Shown: in pieces, positions 1 to 5,453 of the stretch
Layout of the letters: each line of letters starts with the position of its first letter
Numbering within the stretch: position 1 is the first letter of the stretch
From: Bacillota bacterium
GTDB lineage: Bacteria > Armatimonadota > Hebobacteria > Hebobacterales > Hebobacteraceae
DNA length: 6,675 bases
NCBI GenBank assembly: GCA_030597345.1
Contig: JAUVSA010000119.1
Location: 1-6,675 of the forward strand
Reading direction: 5' to 3'
Made by a program: the position numbers and the translations under genes
The notes under the pieces: generated by a model
Told to the model about the DNA's origin: nothing
Database searches by the model: none
The model's input: the letters and a program-made list of their open reading frames with translations, nothing else

Positions 1-203
1 ATCAGGGCGAGGTCCGCCAGCACCGAAGCGCGGGCCGCGTCGGCGACTAGATCGCCCAGCGTGCATGCCTTCTCCCGCGGCCGCTCCGCCTCCAGCGGCC
101 CCGTCGCCGTCCCCAGCACTTCGCCCCACGCCACTCCCGTGGCCAGGGCTGCTGTGAGGGCGACAAACGCCAGCAAGGTCCCTCTCAGTCTGCTAACCCT
201 CAT
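1..203 (-). CDS. Exported protein starting with a 5'-nucleotidase C-terminal-like domain (partial, runs off left edge)
   Basis: The first 67 codons are visible. Residues 1-27 form a signal peptide: MRVSRLRG basic start, hydrophobic core LLAFVALTAALATGV, and likely cleavage after AWG. The mature part opens with EVLGTATGPLEAERPRE and continues with TLGDLVADAARASVLADLAL. This matches the opening of the 5'-nucleotidase C-terminal domain, where a 'lG' strand is followed by LGNLxADAxR...ADIAL. In UshA/NT5E-type enzymes this domain binds the nucleotide base and follows a metallophosphatase domain. Here it follows the signal peptide directly, so the catalytic N-terminal domain is absent or lies elsewhere. 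The ATG is supported by GGGAGGTG (209-216) five bases upstream. It lies 77 bases downstream of prfB on the same strand. The domain call rests on about 40 residues, so a more distant relative or a later fused domain is possible. Confidence 0.68.
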   Translation of the reverse strand, partial: MRVSRLRGTLLAFVALTAALATGVAWGEVLGTATGPLEAERPREKACTLGDLVADAARASVLADLAL

Positions 204-208
204 GTCGG

Positions 209-216
209 CACCTCCC
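209..216 (-). promoter_or_regulatory. Ribosome binding site of the left-edge exported protein
   Basis: GGGAGGTG on the minus strand, five bases before the ATG at 203-201. It decides this start. Its three leading G lie in the possible outer stem of the neighbouring UUCG hairpin. Confidence 0.75.
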
Positions 217-235
217 TTTGGGCCGAAGCCCAGGG
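214..235 (-). other. UUCG-tetraloop hairpin before the left-edge gene
   Basis: On the minus strand TGGGC-TTCG-GCCCA is a perfect five-bp stem (219-232) closed by C(UUCG)G, a tetraloop known to be exceptionally stable in RNA. The stem can be extended by CCC (235-233) pairing with GGG (216-214) across a two-A bulge, which would cover part of the Shine-Dalgarno sequence. Neither strand has a T-run after it, so it is not a typical intrinsic terminator. A role in translation control or mRNA stability is inference. Confidence 0.45.
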
Positions 236-248
236 TCTGCCTCCAAAG

Positions 249-276
249 ATCCTATACCCCATGCCTTTTCAGGCAA
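249..276 (-). promoter_or_regulatory. Possible weak promoter for the left-edge gene
   Basis: On the minus strand TTGCCT (276-271) and TAGGAT (254-249) are separated by 16 bp; each matches the sigma-70/A consensus at four of six positions. It would start transcription near 242, between prfB and the exported-protein gene. The match is weak and overlaps a hairpin, so cotranscription with prfB is equally possible. Confidence 0.25.
262..275 (-). other. GAAA-tetraloop hairpin just after prfB
   Basis: On the minus strand TGCCT-GAAA-AGGCA forms a perfect five-bp stem with a GNRA loop, starting six bases after the prfB TAA. There is no U-run behind it (TGGGG follows), so it is a poor intrinsic terminator. 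It may simply protect the prfB 3' end or have no function. Confidence 0.35.
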
Positions 277-280
277 AACC

Positions 281-1409
281 TTACTCGGTGTGCGACCTGG
301 CGCGCCGGGCCATATCATAGCGGAGGTAGGCCTCCAGGAAGTCGTCGATTGCGCCCTCCAGGACGGCCGCCGCATTACCCGTTTCGTGGGCGGTTCGATG
401 GTCCTTCACCATTTGGTACGGATGCAGCACATATGAGCGGATCTGGTGTCCCCAGGCGATCTCGGTCTGCTCTCCTCGGAGTTCGGCCAGCTTCTTCTCC
501 TGCTCTTGGCGCTGAAGTTCGAGGAGGCGGGCCTTGAGAACCCGGAGGGCGGAGGCCCGGTTCTTGTGCTGGGAGCGTTCGTTCTGGCAGGACACCACTA
601 TGCCGGTGGGAAGGTGGGTCATTCGCACCGCGGAGTCGGTCTTGTTGACGTGCTGGCCGCCCGCGCCGGTGGCGCGGAATGTGTCTACTCTCAGGTCGTC
701 CGGGTTGATCTCCACCTCGTCGGCCTCTTCCACCTCAGGTATTGCGTCCACGGAGGCGAAGGAAGTGTGGCGGCGGCTAGCGGCATCGAAGGGGGAGATC
801 CGCACCAGCCTGTGTACGCCCCGCTCCCCCCGAAGACGCCCATATGCGTTGGGCCCAGTCACACAGGCCGTGAGGCCCCGGCTCCCGGCCTGCTCTCCGG
901 GCGTGCGGTCGATGATCTCCCAGCCGTAGCCGTGCTGTTCGGCCCAGCGTCCGTACATGCGGGACAGCATATCCACCCAGTCGCACGACTCTGTGCCTCC
1001 GGCTCCGGCGTTGATGGAAATCAGCGCATTGTGGTCGTCGTACTCACCCGTGAAGAGCTGGGCCAGCTCCTGCTCGGCCGTCATCCGCTCGATTTCGGCC
1101 AGACCGGCCTCGATCTCCGCGGCCTCTCCGTCCGAGCTCTCTTCCTCGGCGAGCTGGGCAAGAATGGCGAGATCCTCTGCCTTCGAGAGGAGCTGGCGCA
1201 TTGGCTCGAGCTCGCGCTTGCGGCGAGCAATGTCTGCGTGCAGTTTCTGAGCGGCCTGGGGATTCTCCCAGAGATCGGGCGCGGCCGCTTGCTTCTCCAG
1301 CTCGCTCAGCTCACTATCGCGCTGAGCCAAGTCAAAGACGATCCCTCAGTTCATGCGCTAGATTGAGCATCTGCTCTGCGCGCTCTCGTAGCTCGCGCAA
1401 ATCTGCCAC
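281..1409 (-). CDS. prfB: Peptide chain release factor 2 (RF2), expressed through a programmed +1 frameshift
   Basis: RF2 reads UGA and UAA stop codons in the ribosomal A site and triggers hydrolysis of peptidyl-tRNA. The zero frame begins at GTG 1409-1407 and gives 25 residues (VADLRELRERAEQMLNLAHE...) ending in CTT, followed by an in-frame TGA (1334-1332) as codon 26. Skipping one T gives GAC and then the long frame from 1330 to the TAA at 283-281, for a product of 375 residues. The anticodon-like SPF falls at residues 205-207 and the catalytic GGQ at 250-252, the same numbering as in Escherichia coli RF2. Residue 246 is Ala, where E. coli K-12 has Thr. The helical N-terminal domain (about 1-110) and the C-terminal domain ending in LRYDMARRARSHTE are complete. 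The gene lies 58 bases after secA on the same strand, an order known from B. subtilis. It should not be read as a pseudogene; starting at the alternative TTG (1330-1328) would lose the regulated N-terminus. Confidence 0.97.
1331..1346 (-). promoter_or_regulatory. prfB: RF2 autoregulatory +1 frameshift site
   Basis: The minus strand reads AGGGATCGTCTTTGAC. CTT (1337-1335) is the slippery codon, TGA (1334-1332) the zero-frame stop and the following C the usual weak termination context. The internal AGGG (1346-1343) is in the same register as the AGGGGG stimulator of E. coli prfB, three codons before the TGA. When RF2 is scarce the ribosome pauses at UGA and slips to UUU/GAC; when RF2 is plentiful it stops. 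The mechanism is established for the family; its operation here is inferred from the conserved site and the exact reading-frame joint. Confidence 0.95.
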
Positions 1410-1414
1410 GCGCA

Positions 1415-1424
1415 ATCACCTCCT
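1415..1424 (-). promoter_or_regulatory. Very strong ribosome binding site of prfB
   Basis: AGGAGGTGAT on the minus strand is a ten-base match to the complement of the usual 16S rRNA 3' end, five bases before the GTG at 1409-1407. It supports this GTG as the start of the short zero frame. Its first four bases come from the last unit of a tandem repeat. Confidence 0.85.
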
Positions 1425-1450
1425 ATCGGTTCCTATCGGTTCCTGTCGGT
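1421..1450. repeat. Three tandem 10-bp repeats between secA and prfB
   Basis: The plus strand carries TCCTATCGGT twice (1421-1430, 1431-1440) and TCCTGTCGGT once (1441-1450), differing by one base. In the mRNA sense each unit reads ACCGATAGGA or ACCGACAGGA, so each ends in an AGGA that resembles a partial Shine-Dalgarno sequence, and the last joins the true site of prfB. The array occupies most of the upstream half of the 58-base secA-prfB spacer. Repeat slippage is the simplest origin. Confidence 0.85.
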
Positions 1451-1467
1451 TAGACACACGCGGGTCC

Positions 1468-4400
1468 CTAGCGGCCCTCGCTGCTGCCTCTGCGACCACA
1501 ACATCGCTTGTATTTTCGCCCACTGCCGCATGGGCAGGGGTCGTTCCGACCCACCTTCTGGCCCGTCCTCGCTGCCGCGCGGCGGCGGGGAAGGGCTCGG
1601 CGAGGCGGGGCCTTCACCGCGGTACCCGCGGAGGCCGGCGAGGCCGAGGCCTGAAGGACGTCCGCCTCTTCGGCTTCGACCGGCTGTCCCTGGGGCGTGG
1701 TTCCGAGCGCCATCCTCGCGTGCTCTGCTTCCCGTGTCTGCTGCTCTTCGATGGGGACCCGGAAGAGATATCTGATGATGTCCTCGCGAACGGTGGACAG
1801 CAGATTCTGCCAGTAATCATAGCTTTCTTTGCGATAGATGATGAGGGGATCGACTCCGGCGTAACCCCGCAGCCCGATTCCCTCCTCCAGGTCCTGCATC
1901 GCGGCGAGGTGATCTATCCAGCGTCCGCTGACGACCCGCAGAGTGACCAGCCGCTCCAGATTCCGCATCTGCTCCGCCCCGGCCTCTCGCTCACGCTCGT
2001 CGTAGGCGGCGAGGATGTCGCCCTGGAGGAAGTCGACGAGCTCGTCGTGGTGCCGATACTCGCGCATCTGCTCCGCCGTCGCCTGGATGGGAAAGACCTC
2101 GGCCAGCGCCTGGTGCAGGGACTCCAGACTCCAATCGTCGGGGTGGATCTCGGGGCTGGAGAACTCGTTGACTCGCGCCTCGACGAACTCTGTCATGTGG
2201 GCGATGACGCTATCGCGCAAATCCTCACCGAGCAGCACGCGCTTGCGCTGCTCGTAAATCAGGGTCCGCTGGTGGTTCATCACATCGTCGTACTGGAGCC
2301 GGTGTTTGCGGATCTCGAAGTTGTGGGCCTCCACCTTCTTCTGCGCGTTCTCGATCATCCGGCTCGTCAGCTTGGCCTCTATCGGCTCGTTCTCCGGCCA
2401 CTTGCTGAGGAAGAAGTCCAGCCGCTCCGGGCCGAAGAGCCGCATCAGCTCATCTTCGAAAGAGATGTAGAAGCGAGACGATCCGGGGTCGCCCTGTCGC
2501 CCCGCCCGGCCCCGCAGCTGGTTGTCGATGCGACGGCTCTCGTGCCTCTCGGTGCCGAGGATGTGAAACCCCCCCAGGTTCAGCACCTTCTCCTTGTCTC
2601 GGGCACAGGTCTCCTCCGCCTCCTTGAGGGCGGCCGCCCGCTGCTCCGCCGTCGCCTGCGCGGGTTCGATGCCGTCCCGATGCAGCACCTCGTTGGCCAT
2701 CTCCTGAGGGTTGCCGCCGAGGAGGATGTCCACGCCTCGTCCGGCCATGTTGGTGGCGATGGTGAGGGCGCCGGGCCGCCCCGCCTGGGCGATGATGTGG
2801 GCCTCCATCTCGTGGTACTTGGCGTTTAGCACGCGATGGGTGATGCCCCGTCGGAGCACCTCTGCGAGCCTCTCGTGGCCGTTCTCGTCGATGCCGATCA
2901 ATCGAGCGAGCTGGCGGGTGTTCTGCGGCAGCGTCACGCCTGGGTCTATCTCGCAGGAGCGAAGAAGGGCAGCGGTACGCCCCATCGGGATTTCCTCGAG
3001 GACCTGATAGCAGATGATCTCGGCGATCCGCCGGATCTCGCCGGTCCCCACCGCGTCGTCGCTCTCGAGGCGCCGGATCAGCTCCTGAATCTCCTCGCCG
3101 AGGCGCGCTGTGCGTGTCAGGCGGTGCTGGATCCTGCTCTCTTCCTCCGGCTGTGCGATCCGCGCCGGGCTCTGGTCGAGCTTCGCCACCGCCGCCTGCA
3201 GGTGGCGCAAATCCTGCTCGATCTCTCCCAACCGGGCTCGCAGGGCGCGACTCAGCTCCCGGCGCTGGAGCTCCGTCAACTCCCGCGCCTCCAGCAGAGC
3301 GTCCTCCAAGAGCATCAGCTGCGCCAGCAGTTGGAGCCGCTCCGGCTTCAGCCGTTCGCTCAGTCTTTCCGATACGTCGATGGAGCGGGTGCCCACCAGG
3401 GTCGGCCGGCCCAGGGCCTTCATCTGCAGGATCTCGGCCGTGATCCCGTGGAACTTCGCCTCCTGGGTCTTGTAGATCACATCGGGGTTATCCTCGCGGA
3501 TCATGGGCCGATGGGTAGGTACGACGGCGGCTGGCATTCCGTAGACTTTGAGGAACTCGGGCTCCTCCGTCTTCGCGGTGCCCGTCATGCCGGCCAGCTT
3601 ATTGTAGAGGCGGAAGAAGTTCTGGTGGGTGATGGTGGCGGTGGTAATGTTCTCGCGTTCGATCTGCACCTTCTCTTTGGCTTCGATGGCCTGGTGCAGC
3701 CCTTCCGAGTAACGGCGGCCGTACATCAGCCGGCCGGTGAACTCGTCGACGATGATGACCTTTCCGTCCCGTACGACGTAGTCCACGTCTCGCTTGTAGC
3801 ACGCATAGGCGCGCAGCGCGGCATTGACGTGCTGGAAGATCTCTAGGTTCTCCGGGTCAGACAGGTTGGACACACCGAGGTCTCGCTCCAGCTTGCGGAT
3901 CCCATCCTCGGCCAGGGTCGCGACCTTGCCCTTCTCGTCCACGATGTAGTCGGTATCGGCGGTCAGACGAGGTATCACGCGATCGACCCGCCGATAGAGC
4001 TCCGTGGGCTTCGTTCCGGCGCCGGCGAGGATGAGCGGCGTGCGTGCCTCGTCGATGAGGAGGCTGTCTGCCTCGTCCACGATGGCGTAGTTCAGGTCCC
4101 GAAGCACGAGCCAGTCAGCATAGTCCACCGTGTTGTCTCTGAGATAGTCGAACCCCGCCTCCGAGTTCGTGGCGTAGGTGACGTCACAGGCGTAGGCGGC
4201 TTGGCGGTCCTCAGGGGCCATATCGTGCTGGATCACTCCGACGGTGAGTCCAAGCGCCTCATAGATGGGCCTCATCCATTCGCAGTCGCGCTCGGCCAGG
4301 TAGTCGTTGTGGGTGAGCAGGTGAGCGCCCTTGCCCTCCAGCGCGTTCAGGTAGAGGGCCAGCACCGCCACTTGGGTCTTGCCCTCGCCTGTCCTCATCT

Positions 4401-4827
4401 CGGCGACGCGGCCCCAGTGCAGCATTATCCCGCCCATCATCTGGACGTCGAAGTGCGCCATATAGCGCTCGCGCTCGTAGCGCAATCCCTCAGCTTGGAG
4501 ACGTTCCTCGTGTCGGTCGGCCTCCTCCGCGGGCAGGATCACCTCCTCCGGGGTCATGCGTCCCTCCCGGTGGATGAAGAAGCGACTCTGTCCGTTGCCA
4601 AGGATCCGCCATGTCGCCTCTCTGACGAGAGCGAAGGCCTCGATCATGACATCGTCCAGCGCCTCGCCGTGCGCCAGACGGTCGCGGAACTCATCGGTCT
4701 TAGCGCGGATCTGCTCATCGGTGAGATGCTGCATCTCCGCGCTCAGCGCGCTGATCTCGCCGGCGAGCGCGCGTGCCCGACGCAATTCGCGGCGTGTAGA
4801 ATCGAAGATCGCGGAGAGTACGGTCAT
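1468..4827 (-). CDS. secA: Preprotein translocase ATPase SecA, with a large NBD2 insertion
   Basis: SecA is the cytoplasmic and membrane-associated motor that drives unfolded preproteins through SecYEG. The 1119-residue product contains Walker A MRTGEGKT (144-151), the DEAD-type box IVDEADSLLIDEARTPLI (249-266), DEFTGRLM (361-368), AGMTGTAKTE (412-421), ATNMAGRGVDILLGG (691-705), GTERHESRRIDNQLRGRAGR (758-777) and AQKKVEAHNFEIRK (828-841). The C-terminal zinc motif is NDPCPCGSGRKYKRCC (1095-1110), used for SecB, lipid or ribosome contacts in relatives. It is longer than E. coli (901) or B. subtilis (841) SecA because about 166 residues (roughly 494-659) lie between SERLSERL and GITHRVLNAK. 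The linker before the zinc motif is Ala-, Pro- and Arg-rich. ATG 4827-4825 fits the family's N-terminus (MTVLSAIFDSTRRELRRARA) and follows a promoter and short leader. A longer reading upstream would run through that promoter and into the divergent gene. Confidence 0.98.
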   Translation of the reverse strand: MTVLSAIFDSTRRELRRARALAGEISALSAEMQHLTDEQIRAKTDEFRDRLAHGEALDDVMIEAFALVREATWRILGNGQSRFFIHREGRMTPEEVILPAEEADRHEERLQAEGLRYERERYMAHFDVQMMGGIMLHWGRVAEMRTGEGKTQVAVLALYLNALEGKGAHLLTHNDYLAERDCEWMRPIYEALGLTVGVIQHDMAPEDRQAAYACDVTYATNSEAGFDYLRDNTVDYADWLVLRDLNYAIVDEADSLLIDEARTPLILAGAGTKPTELYRRVDRVIPRLTADTDYIVDEKGKVATLAEDGIRKLERDLGVSNLSDPENLEIFQHVNAALRAYACYKRDVDYVVRDGKVIIVDEFTGRLMYGRRYSEGLHQAIEAKEKVQIERENITTATITHQNFFRLYNKLAGMTGTAKTEEPEFLKVYGMPAAVVPTHRPMIREDNPDVIYKTQEAKFHGITAEILQMKALGRPTLVGTRSIDVSERLSERLKPERLQLLAQLMLLEDALLEARELTELQRRELSRALRARLGEIEQDLRHLQAAVAKLDQSPARIAQPEEESRIQHRLTRTARLGEEIQELIRRLESDDAVGTGEIRRIAEIICYQVLEEIPMGRTAALLRSCEIDPGVTLPQNTRQLARLIGIDENGHERLAEVLRRGITHRVLNAKYHEMEAHIIAQAGRPGALTIATNMAGRGVDILLGGNPQEMANEVLHRDGIEPAQATAEQRAAALKEAEETCARDKEKVLNLGGFHILGTERHESRRIDNQLRGRAGRQGDPGSSRFYISFEDELMRLFGPERLDFFLSKWPENEPIEAKLTSRMIENAQKKVEAHNFEIRKHRLQYDDVMNHQRTLIYEQRKRVLLGEDLRDSVIAHMTEFVEARVNEFSSPEIHPDDWSLESLHQALAEVFPIQATAEQMREYRHHDELVDFLQGDILAAYDEREREAGAEQMRNLERLVTLRVVSGRWIDHLAAMQDLEEGIGLRGYAGVDPLIIYRKESYDYWQNLLSTVREDIIRYLFRVPIEEQQTREAEHARMALGTTPQGQPVEAEEADVLQASASPASAGTAVKAPPRRALPRRRAAARTGQKVGRNDPCPCGSGRKYKRCCGRRGSSEGR
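2851..3348 (-). other. SecA NBD2 insertion, about 166 residues, helical
   Basis: Positions are approximate. Compared with E. coli SecA, the strand-loop-strand segment [21 protein letters not shown] is split here after SERLSERL and resumes at RRGITHRVLNAK. The inserted residues (about 494-659) start with a Leu-, Glu- and Arg-rich stretch, LQLLAQLMLLEDALLEARELT and onward to about residue 550, with coiled-coil-like spacing. A second helical part (567-615) and a more globular segment (VTLPQNTRQLARLIGIDENG, 631-650) follow. From memory, Thermus SecA has an insertion at this site. This segment is separate from the usual variable subdomain, which is also present (about 706-750). Confidence 0.7.
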
Positions 4828-4841
4828 AGTGTCCCCAAAAA

Positions 4842-4864
4842 GGGAGATCGCAGCCCGATCTCCC
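4842..4864 (-). promoter_or_regulatory. 5'-terminal hairpin with U5 tail in the secA leader
   Basis: GGGAGATCG (4842-4850) and CGATCTCCC (4856-4864) form a perfect nine-bp inverted repeat around a five-base loop. In the secA mRNA the stem is followed by five U, then GGGGACACU and the AUG. It looks like an intrinsic terminator, but the predicted transcription start is at about 4863-4862, so the stem would be at the very 5' end. A hairpin formed this early is more likely to stabilise the mRNA or control translation than to terminate. The right arm's UCCC could also pair with GGGA of the weak Shine-Dalgarno sequence across the U5 loop, giving an alternative fold. Confidence 0.6.
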
Positions 4865-4869
4865 ACGAC

Positions 4870-4898
4870 ATTATACCACGCCCTGACGAGGTTGTCAG
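4870..4898 (-). promoter_or_regulatory. secA promoter, sigma-70/A type
   Basis: On the minus strand the -35 is CTGACA (4898-4893, five of six matches to TTGACA) and the -10 is TATAAT (4875-4870, perfect), with exactly 17 bp between them. Transcription would begin about seven bases on, near 4863-4862, giving a leader of about 36 bases before the secA ATG. It stands out strongly in a GC-rich region. Confidence 0.85.
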
Positions 4899-4899
4899 G
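4882..4899. promoter_or_regulatory. Palindrome over the secA -35 box, candidate operator
   Basis: CCTGAC (4882-4887) and GTCAGG (4894-4899) are perfect inverted repeats separated by six bases. They cover the whole -35 hexamer and much of the spacer of the secA promoter. A dimeric repressor bound here would block RNA polymerase. It does not match a regulator site I recognise, and a six-bp palindrome can arise by chance. Confidence 0.4.
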
Positions 4900-4953
4900 C
4901 TCGCCGCCCTGGGGCAGGAGGGGAACTGGCCGCGCCGAACCGTTCGGGGGGTA

Positions 4954-4960
4954 GGGGAGG
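4954..4960 (+). promoter_or_regulatory. Ribosome binding site of the Mut7-C RNase gene
   Basis: GGGGAGG ends seven bases before the GTG at 4968-4970 and supports that non-ATG start. I could not find a convincing plus-strand promoter between the secA start and this site. Confidence 0.75.
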
Positions 4961-4967
4961 ACCTTCT

Positions 4968-5453
4968 GTGAGACCGCGGTTCGTCGCCGACAGCATGCTT
5001 GGACGTCTGGCCAGGTGGCTGCGCGCCTTCGGCTTCGACGTCCACTACGATCCCGCCGCCGATGATCACGAGATCGTTGCGACGGCGAGAGAGCGCGACG
5101 CAATCGTGCTGACCCGTGATACGAGATTCCCGGATCCGCCGGATGTGCGCATCATCTTCGTCAACGAAGACCACGTCGAGGAGCAGCTGGCACAGCTCGT
5201 TCGCGACGTTCCCCTCGACCTGGGCGATGCCCGGGCGCTGACCCGCTGCACCGTGTGCAATGAGACGCTTGCACCGGCCACCCGAGACGAAGTGTGGGAC
5301 CGCGTCCCGCCGTTCGTCTACCTCACGCACGAGACATACGCGCGGTGTGTGGGATGTGGTCGCGTCTACTGGGAGGGGACCCACGCCCCTCGCATCCGGC
5401 GTACGCTGGCTCGGCTTGCCGGAGACACGGGTCGGACCGGGAGGCGAGCGTGA
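4968..5453 (+). CDS. Mut7-C family PIN-like RNase domain protein with zinc ribbon
   Basis: The 161-residue product is a whole-length stand-alone Mut7-C protein, named after the C-terminal domain of the animal exonuclease Mut-7. The N-terminal PIN-like half has FVADSMLGRLARWLRAFGFD (5-24), acidic residues at ADDHEIV (31-37), and the strand-and-Asp motif DAIVLTRDTRF (44-54). Asp8, Asp44 and Asp51 are candidate metal ligands of the nuclease site. The second half is a zinc ribbon with CTVC (94-97) and CVGC (127-130), followed by the family hallmark GRVYWEGTH (131-139). No signal peptide is seen, so it should be cytoplasmic. Its RNA substrate is not known from the sequence. It is transcribed divergently from secA. 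Its TGA (5451-5453) overlaps the GTG start of the next gene, so the two are probably one operon. Confidence 0.9.
   Translation: MRPRFVADSMLGRLARWLRAFGFDVHYDPAADDHEIVATARERDAIVLTRDTRFPDPPDVRIIFVNEDHVEEQLAQLVRDVPLDLGDARALTRCTVCNETLAPATRDEVWDRVPPFVYLTHETYARCVGCGRVYWEGTHAPRIRRTLARLAGDTGRTGRRA
5439..5444 (+). promoter_or_regulatory. Ribosome binding site inside the end of the RNase gene
   Basis: GGGAGG lies five bases before the GTG at 5450-5452 and within the last codons of the Mut7-C gene. It decides the start of the transglutaminase-like gene and fits translational coupling through the GTGA stop-start overlap. Confidence 0.7.

Noticed and set aside
1331..1334. prfB as a frameshifted pseudogene
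   Set aside because: The stop and shift sit exactly at the conserved RF2 recoding site and the rest of the gene is intact.
446..1366. 306-codon plus-strand open frame
   Set aside because: It is the antisense shadow of prfB, with low-complexity Leu/Gly composition and no ribosome site or family motif.
1201..2829. 542-codon plus-strand open frame
   Set aside because: It lies antisense to prfB and secA in GC-rich codon-biased DNA. It has no recognisable domains, while the minus strand encodes unmistakable RF2 and SecA motifs.
4842..4864. Intrinsic terminator for a minus-strand transcript entering secA
   Set aside because: The shape fits, but the secA promoter lies just upstream and would start transcription at the stem itself. 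No minus-strand gene precedes it.
4892..4920. Plus-strand promoter starting with TTGTCA
   Set aside because: The -35 is good, but the base run at 17 bp distance (CAGGAG) matches a -10 box poorly.
4828..5103. 92-codon N-terminal extension of secA
   Set aside because: It would run through the secA promoter and into the divergent RNase gene. Its sequence is Arg-rich with no SecA similarity, and the family N-terminus begins at 4827.
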